From an uncultured Lachnospiraceae bacterium (GTDB taxonomy: Bacteria > Bacillota > Clostridia > Lachnospirales > Lachnospiraceae), in contig CANQMR010000002.1 in NCBI GenBank assembly GCA_947625015.1, positions 62,001 to 126,000 of the forward strand: a DNA stretch of 64,000 nt. Reading direction: 5' to 3'. The notes under the pieces were generated by a model. It made no database searches, was not told the origin of the DNA, and saw only the letters and a program-made list of their open reading frames with translations. Position numbers and translations under genes: made by a program. Below are positions 17,619 through 26,172 of the stretch, one piece after another (position 1 is the first letter of the stretch; the number at the start of each line of letters is the position of its first letter).

Positions 17619-18566
17619 ATGAAAAAGATAAGTATTGTAGTACCAACATATAATGAAGAAGAAAATGTAGTGCCCCTTAGTAAGGCATTGGTTGCGGAGT
17701 TAGAGAATAGTTTGCCAAATTATGATTATGAGATTCTTTTTATTGATAATTGTTCAACAGACAATACACAAAACTTACTAAGACAGTTATGCAGTGAAAG
17801 TAAAAAAATAAAAGCGATTTTTAATGCTAAAAATTTTGGACAGTTTAATTCTCCTTATTATGGTTTGATTCAATCAAGCGGGGACTGCGCCATCTTAGTA
17901 TGTGCAGATTTTCAAGATCCTATTGATATGATACCGAGATTTGTAGAGGAGTGGGAAAAGGGATATAAAATCGTAAGTGCGATTAAAACTACAAGTAAAG
18001 AAAATAAAATTATGCGTGCTTTGCGAACCTGTTATTATAAAATAATCAAGAAAATGTCTGACGTAGAACAGATTGAACATTTTACAGGTTTTGGCCTGTA
18101 CGATAAAAGCTTTATTGAGGTGCTAAAAAATCTTAATGACCCAATTCCATTTTTAAGAGGAATTGTGGCAGAACTTGGCTATAAGCGGAAAGAAATTCCT
18201 TATGAACAACAAAAGAGACGTGCAGGGAAAACGCATAATAACTGGTACACCCTTTATGATGCTGCTATGCTGAGCTTCACGTCTTATACTAAGGTTGGTT
18301 TACGAATTGCTACAATTTTTGGATTTATTATGTCAGCAATTAGTTTATTAATTGCGTTGGTTTATCTTGTGATGAAACTGATGTTTTGGGATCGGTTCTT
18401 GGCAGGAACGGCTCCTATTTTGTTAGTGGTATGTGTCTTGGGATCGATACAGTTATTTTTTATTGGTTTTTTAGGAGAATATGTACTAAGCATGAATAAG
18501 CGTTTGATGAAACGTCCGCTGGTAATAGAGGAGGAGCGGATTAATTTTGAAGAGGAACAGGAGTGA
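17619..18566 (+). CDS. Polyprenyl-phosphate glycosyltransferase with C-terminal membrane pair (GtrB-like)
   Basis: A GT2 protein of about 315 residues from the ATG at 17619, which has an AGGGTGG just upstream; the frame also extends to a TTG at 17601. Motifs are VVPTYNEEENV near 7-17, FIDNCSTDNT at 41-50 and ADFQDP at 96-101. Two hydrophobic segments at the C-terminus (about 225-260 and 262-290) are typical of bactoprenol glucosyltransferases such as GtrB. It should load a sugar on undecaprenyl phosphate for transfer outside the cell. A GtrA-family flippase candidate lies at 23373. It overlaps or abuts rfbG. Confidence 0.88.
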   Translation: MKKISIVVPTYNEEENVVPLSKALVAELENSLPNYDYEILFIDNCSTDNTQNLLRQLCSESKKIKAIFNAKNFGQFNSPYYGLIQSSGDCAILVCADFQDPIDMIPRFVEEWEKGYKIVSAIKTTSKENKIMRALRTCYYKIIKKMSDVEQIEHFTGFGLYDKSFIEVLKNLNDPIPFLRGIVAELGYKRKEIPYEQQKRRAGKTHNNWYTLYDAAMLSFTSYTKVGLRIATIFGFIMSAISLLIALVYLVMKLMFWDRFLAGTAPILLVVCVLGSIQLFFIGFLGEYVLSMNKRLMKRPLVIEEERINFEEEQE

Positions 18567-18571
18567 ATAAC

Positions 18572-19633
18572 ATGGTAGATATGGAATTTTATAAAAATAA
18601 GAAAGTATTAATTACCGGACACACAGGCTTTAAAGGTTCCTGGATGTGCCAGTTATTGATTATGGCAGGCGCACAGGTAACAGGCTATGCCTTAAAGGCG
18701 CCGACCGATCCGGGTCTGTTCGATATGTGCCATATTGGCGAGCAGATGAATTCTATTATTGGTGATGTGCGGGATTTAGAGCATATGAAGAAGGTATTTT
18801 CAGAGTTTCAGCCGGAAATTGTAATCCATATGGCGGCGCAGCCCCTGGTGCGGGAATCCTACAAGAATCCGGTCTATACATATGAGACCAATGTAATGGG
18901 AACGGTTCATGTGTTAGAGTGTGTGCGGACAACGGACTCTGTAAAATCCTTTGTCAATGTTACAACAGATAAAGTATACCTGAATAAGGAATGGGAGTGG
19001 GGATACAGGGAAAATGAGGAATTGAATGGATATGATCCGTACTCTAATTCAAAGTCCTGCTCGGAACTGGTAACCAGTAGTTACCTGAAATCATTTTTTC
19101 AGGACGGGGATGTAGCAATCTCCACAGCAAGGGCTGGTAATGTGATTGGCGGCGGAGATTTTGCCGCTGACCGGATTATTCCGGATTGTATCCGCGCAGC
19201 AGAGAAACAGCAGGATATTATTGTCAGAAATCCTTTTTCCACAAGACCGTATGAGCATGTATTAGAACCTGTTGTGGCATATCTGATGATTGCGAAGGCC
19301 CAGTATGAAGATAAAAAATATGCCGGGAATTATAATGTGGGACCGGATGAGACGGATTGCTGGACTACCGGCGATTTGGTGACGTTATTCTGCGACAAGT
19401 GGAATGCCCATACCGGCGCCTCAATGAAGTGGATTAACCAATATGACGGCGGTCCTCATGAAGCCAATTTCCTAAAGCTGGATTGTTCTAAGATAAAGAA
19501 AACCTTTGGCTGGCAGCCGAGATGGAATGTGGAGACAACTATGGAGAAGATTGTAGAGTGGTCATATGCGTATCTTAAGGGCGAGGATGTGACTGCCTGC
19601 ATGCAGCAACAGATTAAAGAATTTATAGGATAA
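18572..19633 (+). CDS. rfbG: CDP-glucose 4,6-dehydratase
   Basis: Converts CDP-glucose to CDP-4-keto-6-deoxyglucose, the substrate of RfbH. It is an extended SDR of about 353 residues with the NAD motif GHTGFKG at 16-22, HMAAQPLVRESY typical of RfbG/DdhB, TTDKVY near 130-135 and catalytic YSNSK at 157-161. The ATG at 18572 has GGAG eight bases upstream; an overlapping GTG at 18563 (GTGA with the upstream stop) is also possible. Its GC matches rfbH and not the two AT-rich genes in between, which suggests those genes were inserted into an older rfbF-rfbH-rfbG block. Confidence 0.95.
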   Translation: MVDMEFYKNKKVLITGHTGFKGSWMCQLLIMAGAQVTGYALKAPTDPGLFDMCHIGEQMNSIIGDVRDLEHMKKVFSEFQPEIVIHMAAQPLVRESYKNPVYTYETNVMGTVHVLECVRTTDSVKSFVNVTTDKVYLNKEWEWGYRENEELNGYDPYSNSKSCSELVTSSYLKSFFQDGDVAISTARAGNVIGGGDFAADRIIPDCIRAAEKQQDIIVRNPFSTRPYEHVLEPVVAYLMIAKAQYEDKKYAGNYNVGPDETDCWTTGDLVTLFCDKWNAHTGASMKWINQYDGGPHEANFLKLDCSKIKKTFGWQPRWNVETTMEKIVEWSYAYLKGEDVTACMQQQIKEFIG

Positions 19634-19671
19634 TGGGCAGATTGATATATGTTAGTATTCTGTGTCAATAT

Positions 19672-19691
19672 AATGCTTGTGAACTGATATG
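19672..19691 (+). repeat. Left copy of a 20-bp perfect direct repeat
   Basis: The 20 bases at 19672-19691 (core GCTTGTGAACTGATATG) recur unchanged at 22790-22809, 3118 bp away. The bases outside both copies differ. The pair brackets one complete AT-rich gene and nothing else, as expected for the boundary of an inserted or excisable cassette. Confidence 0.9.
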
Positions 19692-19894
19692 TGACCCGAC
19701 TTTGGGAGTTGAATTATAAAATATAGTGCTAAATCCTAAAAATTGGGATGAAAAATAAATTTAACCAGTGTTAAGTAAAATTTAAAAAATACAAATTTAT
19801 TTTAAGCATTATAACCTTTTTTTTATTGATAAATCCTCATAATTAATATATAATTAGCCTTATTAAATTTCTACATTGAAAGGGCATATTAATT
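19692..19894. other. AT-rich intergenic region before the acyltransferase fusion gene
   Basis: About 200 bases without an open frame. Several A/T runs occur, including a T8 run near 19818-19825. I see no convincing terminator hairpin after rfbG. GAAAGGG about ten bases before the ATG at 19895 serves as ribosome-binding site. A promoter is likely here but the base composition makes any -10 call unreliable. Confidence 0.5.
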
Positions 19895-22705
19895 ATGAAC
19901 GCAAGGATAAAGTGGTTGGATTCTATAAGGGGGATTGCCTGCATAATAGTTTTAATTGCACACATCGTTTCTGTAAATCCAACAATAGGTATATATGCTT
20001 CAGGTTGTGGAAAAATTGGTGTTTGGTTTTTTATGCTTTTATCGGGTATGTTGACATTAATGCCTTATTTAGAGAGTAATAGATCTTTCAAGTTTAAAGA
20101 TATCCCTTCCTACTATAAAAAACGCTTTATTAGAATATATCCTCATTATCTAATATGTATTTGTATTGCATGTTGCCTTGGATTTTTTTCTTTTCGCAGC
20201 CTATTAAATCAGATTATTTTTATATCTCCCTGGGGACATTTTTGGTATATTCCTGTTATCGTACAGTTTTATTTGATTGTGCCTGTATTTTTGCTGTTTT
20301 ATTCCTTTTTAAAAAATAAATTACCTAAATATGCCCAATTAATCTTTGTCACAGGCATCTTTATTGTTGCGTTGCTGTTCTGTCTGCTTTTTCCTTATAC
20401 AGATTATGTTGAAAACTCACCTGGGTTATATTGGTATTTGCCTGTCTTTCTGTTAGGAATGTTATTAGCAATATTTGTTTCCAATATAAATACAATTCAT
20501 TTTTTAATGGATTTATTATGTTTGATTGCAGTTTTATTTATTGTAATTGCAACGCCGCTCTTCCGCCAGATATTTTTTAATATTCCGCCCACAGGTTATT
20601 TGCAAAATAAATATTTATATATAGGATTTTGCGAATTTATTATTATTCTAAGCATATCGCAAAGCAAATATTTAAAGAGTTTTCTGGAAAATTCTGTTTT
20701 ATTACAAAAAACAAGTTCCGTAAGCTATGAAATATATCTAATTCATTACCTGCTTTTGCAATGTCTTTTGCAAATGCAATTTTCTGCCATTCCTGCTGGT
20801 ATAATTACTTTTTTATTATGCTTAAGCATGATATTTTCCGCCCAAAAACTCAGCGCACATTACAACAGGACTATTTGTCTGCTGGCAATAGGTGCTCTGC
20901 TAATCTTCAGCAATAAATGTTCTGTTTTTATTAAAGACATGGTTGTACCCCCCCCGACTGATGAAAAAGAGTCTGTTACAACAAAAAATTCTTCATATGA
21001 TGAATTATATGTTCCAACAATGATTAATAAAATTGATGATACGTATTTTATAATGGATTGTTGGAATGACAGAGTAATATATTCTGATGAAATTAATGCA
21101 GACATAAACCAATGGAATACGCTTACTGATGATAATTATATTGGCGGTCACACCATATGTTCGGATGGAGAATTAATTGTGCTCGATAATACTGACAACA
21201 ATTCTGTTTTGGTATATAAAAAAACAGCCGTACACAAAAGCAGCGATAATCAATATAACTTAACGCAAACTATCAGTAACATTACCGGTCGGCCTCATTT
21301 TGTGATATATGATTCTGTAAATAAATATTTTTACGTTATCGCTTCTGTGGAGGGAACAATTCATGTGTTTAAAAACAACAATGGTTATCTCCAATTGGTG
21401 CGTTCGGATTTTTTTGAAGAACTTTCCGATACTTATGTAAAAAGTATTACGATAATTGATAATTATCTATACACTGCATCGGGTTCGGGTTTTATCTACA
21501 AATACGCTATAAATGCAGACTATTTTGATTTGAAGGAATCATATGCCGTTCCGCCGGAATTATCCGGATTGAATCAAATATTCAAAATTGACGATTATTT
21601 CTATTTGACCGTTAATACTGGGGCTACGGGTTCTGTATCTGAAACCACTATTGTACGTACAAAAAGTTTGGAATCATTAACTATACCGGAGAAAGTAGAA
21701 AATTTATATGATACATTTTCTTTTGTGGGACAACCATATTATATCACTCATTTTGATGATGCCTACTATATTACTGAAATCAGTGCTGATTGCGGAAATG
21801 GAATCAAGAGATTCAAAGTAAATTCTAATCAAATTACGGATATCTCTACTTTGTTTCACTGGGACACCGCTTCTGATAAAGTAAAAACCGACCATGAATA
21901 TAGAGAATCTTTTGCAACAATAAATAATGAGAAAGAATTTGTGGATTTATTTCTGTTTGCAGGACAGTCTAATATGTCTGGTAAAGGCACAGCTTCGGAA
22001 GCGCCTACAGTAAAAAAGGGTTATGAATTTCGCTCCATATCAGATCCTTCTCAATTATATCCTATATCAGAACCTTTTGGACTTATGGAGAATAAATTAA
22101 ATGGAATTAATGATACATGGGAGAATATGACCGTATTAAGAAAGTCAGGAAGTCTTGTTTCTTCCTTTGCAAACAGTTATTACTCGTACACAGGTATTCC
22201 CATTGTTGGGGTGAGCTGTTCTGAGGGGGCAACAACTATTGCGCAATGGTGTTCAGGTTCCCAAAGGTATAAGGATCTTATAGAACGGGCCAATAATGCA
22301 GCAACTTTTTTGGAAAAATCTTCCCAATATCAGCTAAGACATAAATATTTGGTATGGTGTCAGGGAGAAAGTGACGGTGATGCAGGAACCACTGCCAAAG
22401 ACTATTATCAACAGCTTAAAAATATAACCGACAGTTTGATTGAACAAAAGATTGTAGATTATTGTTTTATTATTGCTATTGGTGAAAATGCAAATCATCC
22501 CGGACTATATTCGGCAATCCATGATGCACAATTAAAATTGTGTGATGACAGTGAAAATTGTATTTTGGTTTCAGATAGCTTTTTGGGCATGAAGAATAAA
22601 AACCTGATGATTGATGAATATCACTATTCTCAAACAGGATACAATATAGTGGGAACTGAAGCTGGAGAAAATGCTGCAAAATTTTCTATTGCGAATTATA
22701 AATAA
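19895..22705 (+). CDS. Acyltransferase-3 / beta-propeller-like / SASA esterase fusion
   Basis: A 936-residue protein in three parts. Residues 1 to about 345 form an OafA-type acyltransferase-3 domain with about ten membrane segments; DSIRG near 9-13 and the following His at 23 are the expected active-site region. Residues of about 370-670 are extracytoplasmic and beta-rich with recurring YxY/IDNYLYT-type strands, suggesting a propeller. Residues of about 683-936 form an SGNH-fold carbohydrate esterase of the SASA type: GQSNMSG at 690-696 (Ser692), WCQGESDG at 821-828, and D907/H910 near the end. It could add and remove or relocate acetyl groups on a surface glycan. AT-rich composition and flanking direct repeats suggest acquisition. 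Domain limits are by eye. Confidence 0.82.
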   Translation: MNARIKWLDSIRGIACIIVLIAHIVSVNPTIGIYASGCGKIGVWFFMLLSGMLTLMPYLESNRSFKFKDIPSYYKKRFIRIYPHYLICICIACCLGFFSFRSLLNQIIFISPWGHFWYIPVIVQFYLIVPVFLLFYSFLKNKLPKYAQLIFVTGIFIVALLFCLLFPYTDYVENSPGLYWYLPVFLLGMLLAIFVSNINTIHFLMDLLCLIAVLFIVIATPLFRQIFFNIPPTGYLQNKYLYIGFCEFIIILSISQSKYLKSFLENSVLLQKTSSVSYEIYLIHYLLLQCLLQMQFSAIPAGIITFLLCLSMIFSAQKLSAHYNRTICLLAIGALLIFSNKCSVFIKDMVVPPPTDEKESVTTKNSSYDELYVPTMINKIDDTYFIMDCWNDRVIYSDEINADINQWNTLTDDNYIGGHTICSDGELIVLDNTDNNSVLVYKKTAVHKSSDNQYNLTQTISNITGRPHFVIYDSVNKYFYVIASVEGTIHVFKNNNGYLQLVRSDFFEELSDTYVKSITIIDNYLYTASGSGFIYKYAINADYFDLKESYAVPPELSGLNQIFKIDDYFYLTVNTGATGSVSETTIVRTKSLESLTIPEKVENLYDTFSFVGQPYYITHFDDAYYITEISADCGNGIKRFKVNSNQITDISTLFHWDTASDKVKTDHEYRESFATINNEKEFVDLFLFAGQSNMSGKGTASEAPTVKKGYEFRSISDPSQLYPISEPFGLMENKLNGINDTWENMTVLRKSGSLVSSFANSYYSYTGIPIVGVSCSEGATTIAQWCSGSQRYKDLIERANNAATFLEKSSQYQLRHKYLVWCQGESDGDAGTTAKDYYQQLKNITDSLIEQKIVDYCFIIAIGENANHPGLYSAIHDAQLKLCDDSENCILVSDSFLGMKNKNLMIDEYHYSQTGYNIVGTEAGENAAKFSIANYK

Positions 22706-22956
22706 TTGTTATTTTATAAATTTTTATCTGTTGTTTTTTTGTACGATGAATGCCAATTTAAATAATTTTAAATTAAACAATCAAGAAAAAATGCTTGTGA
22801 ACTGATATGAAAAGTGTTAGAATGACTATGGTTTATACAGAAGATGGGTTTACCCAGAACATAAGTGCAGATGGGCTATGTTACATTTTATTGCATATAT
22901 TAGATAGGGAAAGGAAATACTAGAATGCAACATAGAGATTAAGTGGAGATGAATTT
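22706..22956. other. AT-rich intergenic region containing the right direct repeat
   Basis: No convincing gene. After the stop there are T runs but no GC-rich hairpin. The right copy of the 20-bp direct repeat lies at 22790-22809. A GTGGAG before 22957 could serve as ribosome-binding site for the small frame that follows. Confidence 0.5.
22790..22809 (+). repeat. Right copy of the 20-bp perfect direct repeat
   Basis: Identical to 19672-19691. Downstream sequence differs between the copies (TGACCC after the left one, AAAAGT after the right one), so the identity is limited to the 20 bases. Confidence 0.9.
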
Positions 22957-23196
22957 ATGAATAGAGCGATGGAAGAGATGATTTCAAGAGATTTAGGGAT
23001 TGAAATCAAAAAAATCAGAACTTCATCCTGGGATGACTTGAGGAAAATTCCTAGAAAAAGAGAAAAGGCTTTTCGTCCTAAAGATATGTTTCTTGTTGGA
23101 GGCAATATAAATCTTGCTGAAAATAGAGAAATGGGTACGACTGTACTAGGATTAAGAAATCTTTACAGAAAGGTAATATATACTATGAAACTGTGA
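22957..23196 (+). CDS. Small hypothetical protein, possibly 5' part of a frameshifted gene
   Basis: A 79-residue basic frame with GGAG at suitable distance from its ATG. It contains EIKKIRTSSWDDLRKIPRKR and FLVGGNINLAENREMG, which look like real protein but match no family I know. The coding feel continues past its stop in the next frame: a -1 shift near 23170-23190 would run on through IYYETVKTF and SLLVVDCHNSPFEE up to about 23372. The two pieces may therefore be one broken gene of about 140 codons. It could also be a genuine short gene overlapping the next by GTGA. Confidence 0.4.
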   Translation: MNRAMEEMISRDLGIEIKKIRTSSWDDLRKIPRKREKAFRPKDMFLVGGNINLAENREMGTTVLGLRNLYRKVIYTMKL

Positions 23197-23372
23197 AAAC
23201 ATTTTCTGTAAAAAGGTCTGAGGTCTTCTATGATAATATGAGTATCATAGAAGGCTTTATTGTTGCGATAAAAGAAAAATGTATACGAGATAGAGATAAA
23301 AGAAAGTATACAACAAAGTCTCTGTTGGTTGTTGACTGCCATAACAGCCCTTTTGAAGAAAGGTACGATTTT

Positions 23373-23903
23373 ATGAAAAATATAGGAAAACAACTTTGGA
23401 AGATCATAGAAACAATTGCACATGCGGTTTTGGCGTTTTGCTTTCGGCTTGTTCATAAAGAACTGACGGATGAGGCATTTGCAGCTTTTATGCAGTTTGT
23501 TAAATTTGGATTGGTGGGCGTCAGCAATACGGTTATCTGCTATGCGATTTATGCCGCCAGTTTAATCATATTTAAAAAAATGGAAATTTTACCCAGAACG
23601 GATTATCTTGCAGCACAGGTGATTTCCTTTGTTCTGAGCGTAGCCTGGTCCTTTTACTGGAATAATAAGCTGGTCTTTGTGGTGGAAGAGGGAAAAGAAC
23701 GATCAGTGTGGAAAACACTGTTAAAGACGTATGTATCGTATTCTTTTACCGGTCTGTTCTTAAACACAATTTTATTGGTAGTGTGGGTGGATTATCTGCA
23801 TTTTTCTGAGTTTTTAGCGCCGATTATTAATCTGTTAGTGAATGTACCGATTAATTTTTTGATTAATAAGTTTTGGGCGTTTAGAGTGAAGGATGAGCGT
23901 TAG
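23373..23903 (+). CDS. GtrA-family membrane protein
   Basis: A 176-residue protein with four hydrophobic segments and the GtrA opening FMQFVKFGLVGVSNTVICYA, a central VAWSFYWNNKLVF and a closing NFLINKFWAFR. GtrA proteins are thought to flip or help flip polyprenyl-phosphate sugars, working with GtrB-type enzymes such as the one at 17619. The frame is open back to a GTG at 23193, but the extra 60 residues are not GtrA-like; the ATG at 23373 with AAAGG nine bases upstream gives the usual family length. Confidence 0.88.
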   Translation: MKNIGKQLWKIIETIAHAVLAFCFRLVHKELTDEAFAAFMQFVKFGLVGVSNTVICYAIYAASLIIFKKMEILPRTDYLAAQVISFVLSVAWSFYWNNKLVFVVEEGKERSVWKTLLKTYVSYSFTGLFLNTILLVVWVDYLHFSEFLAPIINLLVNVPINFLINKFWAFRVKDER

Positions 23904-23932
23904 TTAAAGACAAACAAAAGGGAGAAAACACG

Positions 23933-24304
23933 TTGAAAAAGAGGAAAATTGTCTTATTTTTATTCCTGAATCTGGTTATCTTGACAGCTTTTGCAGCTGC
24001 CTTAATTTACTTTACCAGATTGCAGGATAATATGACGTTTACTGTACGTTTTGGCGAAAGTCATGCCGGTAACAGAAATATTGGACAACTGTTTTATGCG
24101 AAAGACACGAAAAGTTTTTCAGGCAACAGTGTGTTGACGGAGGTTTTTGAGCAGGATGAACTCTCCTTTAACATAGGGACAATTGATTTGAAAAATAATC
24201 TTCTCCGGCTGGATCCTTTTAATGTATCTACAGATTTTTCCATAATAGAAGTAGAAATTAATTATGGAAATTTTCAGGTTTGGAATTTGCAGGAAAAAAA
24301 TTAG
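23933..24304 (+). CDS. LtaS-like phosphoglycerol transferase, N-terminal piece
   Basis: A 123-residue frame starting with TTG at 23933 (GGGAG eight bases upstream). It has one membrane segment at about 9-28 and then a beta-rich extracytoplasmic stretch. It ends at a TAG directly after an A7 run (24294-24300). The downstream frame starts only with a TTG inside this gene and has no ribosome-binding site. With one more A the two join as one protein of about 694 residues. I regard this as the first part of a single gene. Confidence 0.7.
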   Translation: MKKRKIVLFLFLNLVILTAFAAALIYFTRLQDNMTFTVRFGESHAGNRNIGQLFYAKDTKSFSGNSVLTEVFEQDELSFNIGTIDLKNNLLRLDPFNVSTDFSIIEVEINYGNFQVWNLQEKN

Positions 24305-26016
24305 CAGAATATTTTAAAAAAGTTAAACAGGTGAGCTATCAGGTGCAGCAGAATATAATTACTTTTCAGGGCACAGGTAAGGATCCAAGAATTATTATGA
24401 GCCGTAAATTTTCTCAAAAGCTGTACCAATTTTATTTTCTGTTTAACCGGGTTCCTTATATTGTACTGGGATTACTGTTTATTCTGCTGGGATTTGTGCA
24501 GGTAAAAGTATTTTCACGAACACAGGAAGAGGAAGTGGGCGGATATTTTATCTGGATGCTGATTGCAGATGTGTTAATTGCGGTAGGCGTTGTTTTTAAC
24601 TATGCCCTGGTTTATTTTGAAAGTCATTTTGGACAGGTGCCTTTTGGACAATTGGTGTATCATCTTCATACTCCCCTTGACGGAACGGATATTTCTTCCT
24701 ACTATGGGGTAATTGGGAAGGGCGTTCTGTTGACCATCGGAGTATGTGTTGCGGCCTTTGGAATCTATGAACTGCTGAAAAGGAAAAAGACTCATGCCGG
24801 ATATGTGGGATGGTGTACAACCTTAGGTCTGCTCTTAATTCTGTATGCCGGAGTTCAGGCCTGTATTCATTTTGATCTGGTAGAATATTATCAATATACT
24901 CATTCCCGTACAAGGCTTTATGAAGAGCACTATGTGGACGGAAAAACAGCCTCCATAACTTTTCCTGAGAAAAAAAGAAACTTAATATATATTTTTTTGG
25001 AGTCAATGGAGACGACATATGCCGATCGGGAGTCCGGCGGGGCAATGCAGGAAAATTATATTCCCGAGCTGACGGAGTTGGCGATGCGGAATGAAACTTT
25101 TTCCAGTGGGGAACTGTTAAATGGCGCATACCATGTATCAGGCGCAACCTATACCATGGGCGCTTTGGCGGCTCAGACAGCAGGAGTGCCGATTAATGAG
25201 AATCAGGTTAGTAACGAGACCTTAAATGGTACTTGGGAGTCGGAAAACAATTATCTTCCCGGAGTGTGGTCCATTGGGGATGTGCTGGCACAGGAAGGAT
25301 ATAATCAGGAATTTCTCATCGGCTCTAACGGAGCTTTTGCGGGAAGATCCTCTTACTTTAAAGGGCATGGAAACTATGCGGTGGAGGATTATCCTGCCGC
25401 AAAACAGCAGGGCCGTATCCCGGAGGATTATAAGGTCTGGTGGGGATATGAAGATGAGAAACTTTTTGAATTTGCAAAGGAGGACATTGCCACACTGGCG
25501 AAAAGCGGAGAACCTTTTAATTTTACTATGTTGACGGTAGATACCCATGCTACCGGCGGTTACGTCTGCGACTTGTGCAAGGATCAATATGAAGAGCAGT
25601 TCAGTAATGTGTTGGCCTGCTCCAGCCGGCAGGCGGCAGATTTTATTCACTGGATACAACAGCAGGATTTTTATGAGAATACCACGATTGTGATGGCGGG
25701 GGATCATCTGACTATGGATTCATACTATATTGCCGGTCAGGGGGCAGAAGGCTTTGACCGGAAGGTATATTTTACCGTAATCAATCCGGCAGGGGGAAAG
25801 CGTGCAAATGGACAGCAGCGGGTATATACAACATTGGATATCTATCCCACGACATTGTCGGCGCTTGGCGTTTCTATAGAAGGCAGCCGGCTGGGACTGG
25901 GAGTCGACCTGTATTCCGGAGTCCCTACTTTGGCGGAAGAGTATGGGATGGAATATCTCAACACAGAGTTGATGAAAAATTCAGATTACTATACAAAAAA
26001 GCTGCTGTATAAATGA
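24280..26016 (+). CDS. LtaS-like sulfatase-fold phosphoglycerol transferase, main part
   Basis: Contains about four membrane segments and then a large extracytoplasmic sulfatase-fold domain as in LtaS/MdoB enzymes, which transfer glycerol phosphate from phosphatidylglycerol to glycans or lipids. Visible active-site elements are YIFLESMET (metal-binding Glu), HVSGATYTMGAL (Thr nucleophile region), VDTHATGG (His) and MAGDHL (Asp-His). The upstream frame runs into this one at the A7 run, and the only initiation codon here is an unsupported TTG at 24280, so translation probably depends on the frame being restored. At the end of the polysaccharide locus it may decorate that polymer with glycerol phosphate. 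Confidence 0.82.
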   Translation: MEFAGKKLAEYFKKVKQVSYQVQQNIITFQGTGKDPRIIMSRKFSQKLYQFYFLFNRVPYIVLGLLFILLGFVQVKVFSRTQEEEVGGYFIWMLIADVLIAVGVVFNYALVYFESHFGQVPFGQLVYHLHTPLDGTDISSYYGVIGKGVLLTIGVCVAAFGIYELLKRKKTHAGYVGWCTTLGLLLILYAGVQACIHFDLVEYYQYTHSRTRLYEEHYVDGKTASITFPEKKRNLIYIFLESMETTYADRESGGAMQENYIPELTELAMRNETFSSGELLNGAYHVSGATYTMGALAAQTAGVPINENQVSNETLNGTWESENNYLPGVWSIGDVLAQEGYNQEFLIGSNGAFAGRSSYFKGHGNYAVEDYPAAKQQGRIPEDYKVWWGYEDEKLFEFAKEDIATLAKSGEPFNFTMLTVDTHATGGYVCDLCKDQYEEQFSNVLACSSRQAADFIHWIQQQDFYENTTIVMAGDHLTMDSYYIAGQGAEGFDRKVYFTVINPAGGKRANGQQRVYTTLDIYPTTLSALGVSIEGSRLGLGVDLYSGVPTLAEEYGMEYLNTELMKNSDYYTKKLLYK

Positions 26017-26172
26017 AAATCTACCGGGAAATGGCGGTTGGAAGGCAGGGCGCAATGAAACTGTGCGCAGATAGGATAATTTTGTTGAAAATACCCAATA
26101 AAACGTGTATAATGCATTTGTATGCTTTTTGGCATATTGTGGGAGAATATAATATCAAAGGATGATTGGAAT

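Noticed and set aside
19876-20079. 67-residue frame overlapping the start of the acyltransferase fusion
   Set aside because: It is in another frame of a well-supported gene and has no family resemblance.
1-26016. Teichoic-acid (tag/tar) locus
   Set aside because: The ABC pair and LtaS-like gene fit, but no glycerol- or ribitol-phosphate polymerase (TagF/TagB) or CDP-glycerol enzyme is present, so a deoxyhexose-containing polysaccharide is more likely.
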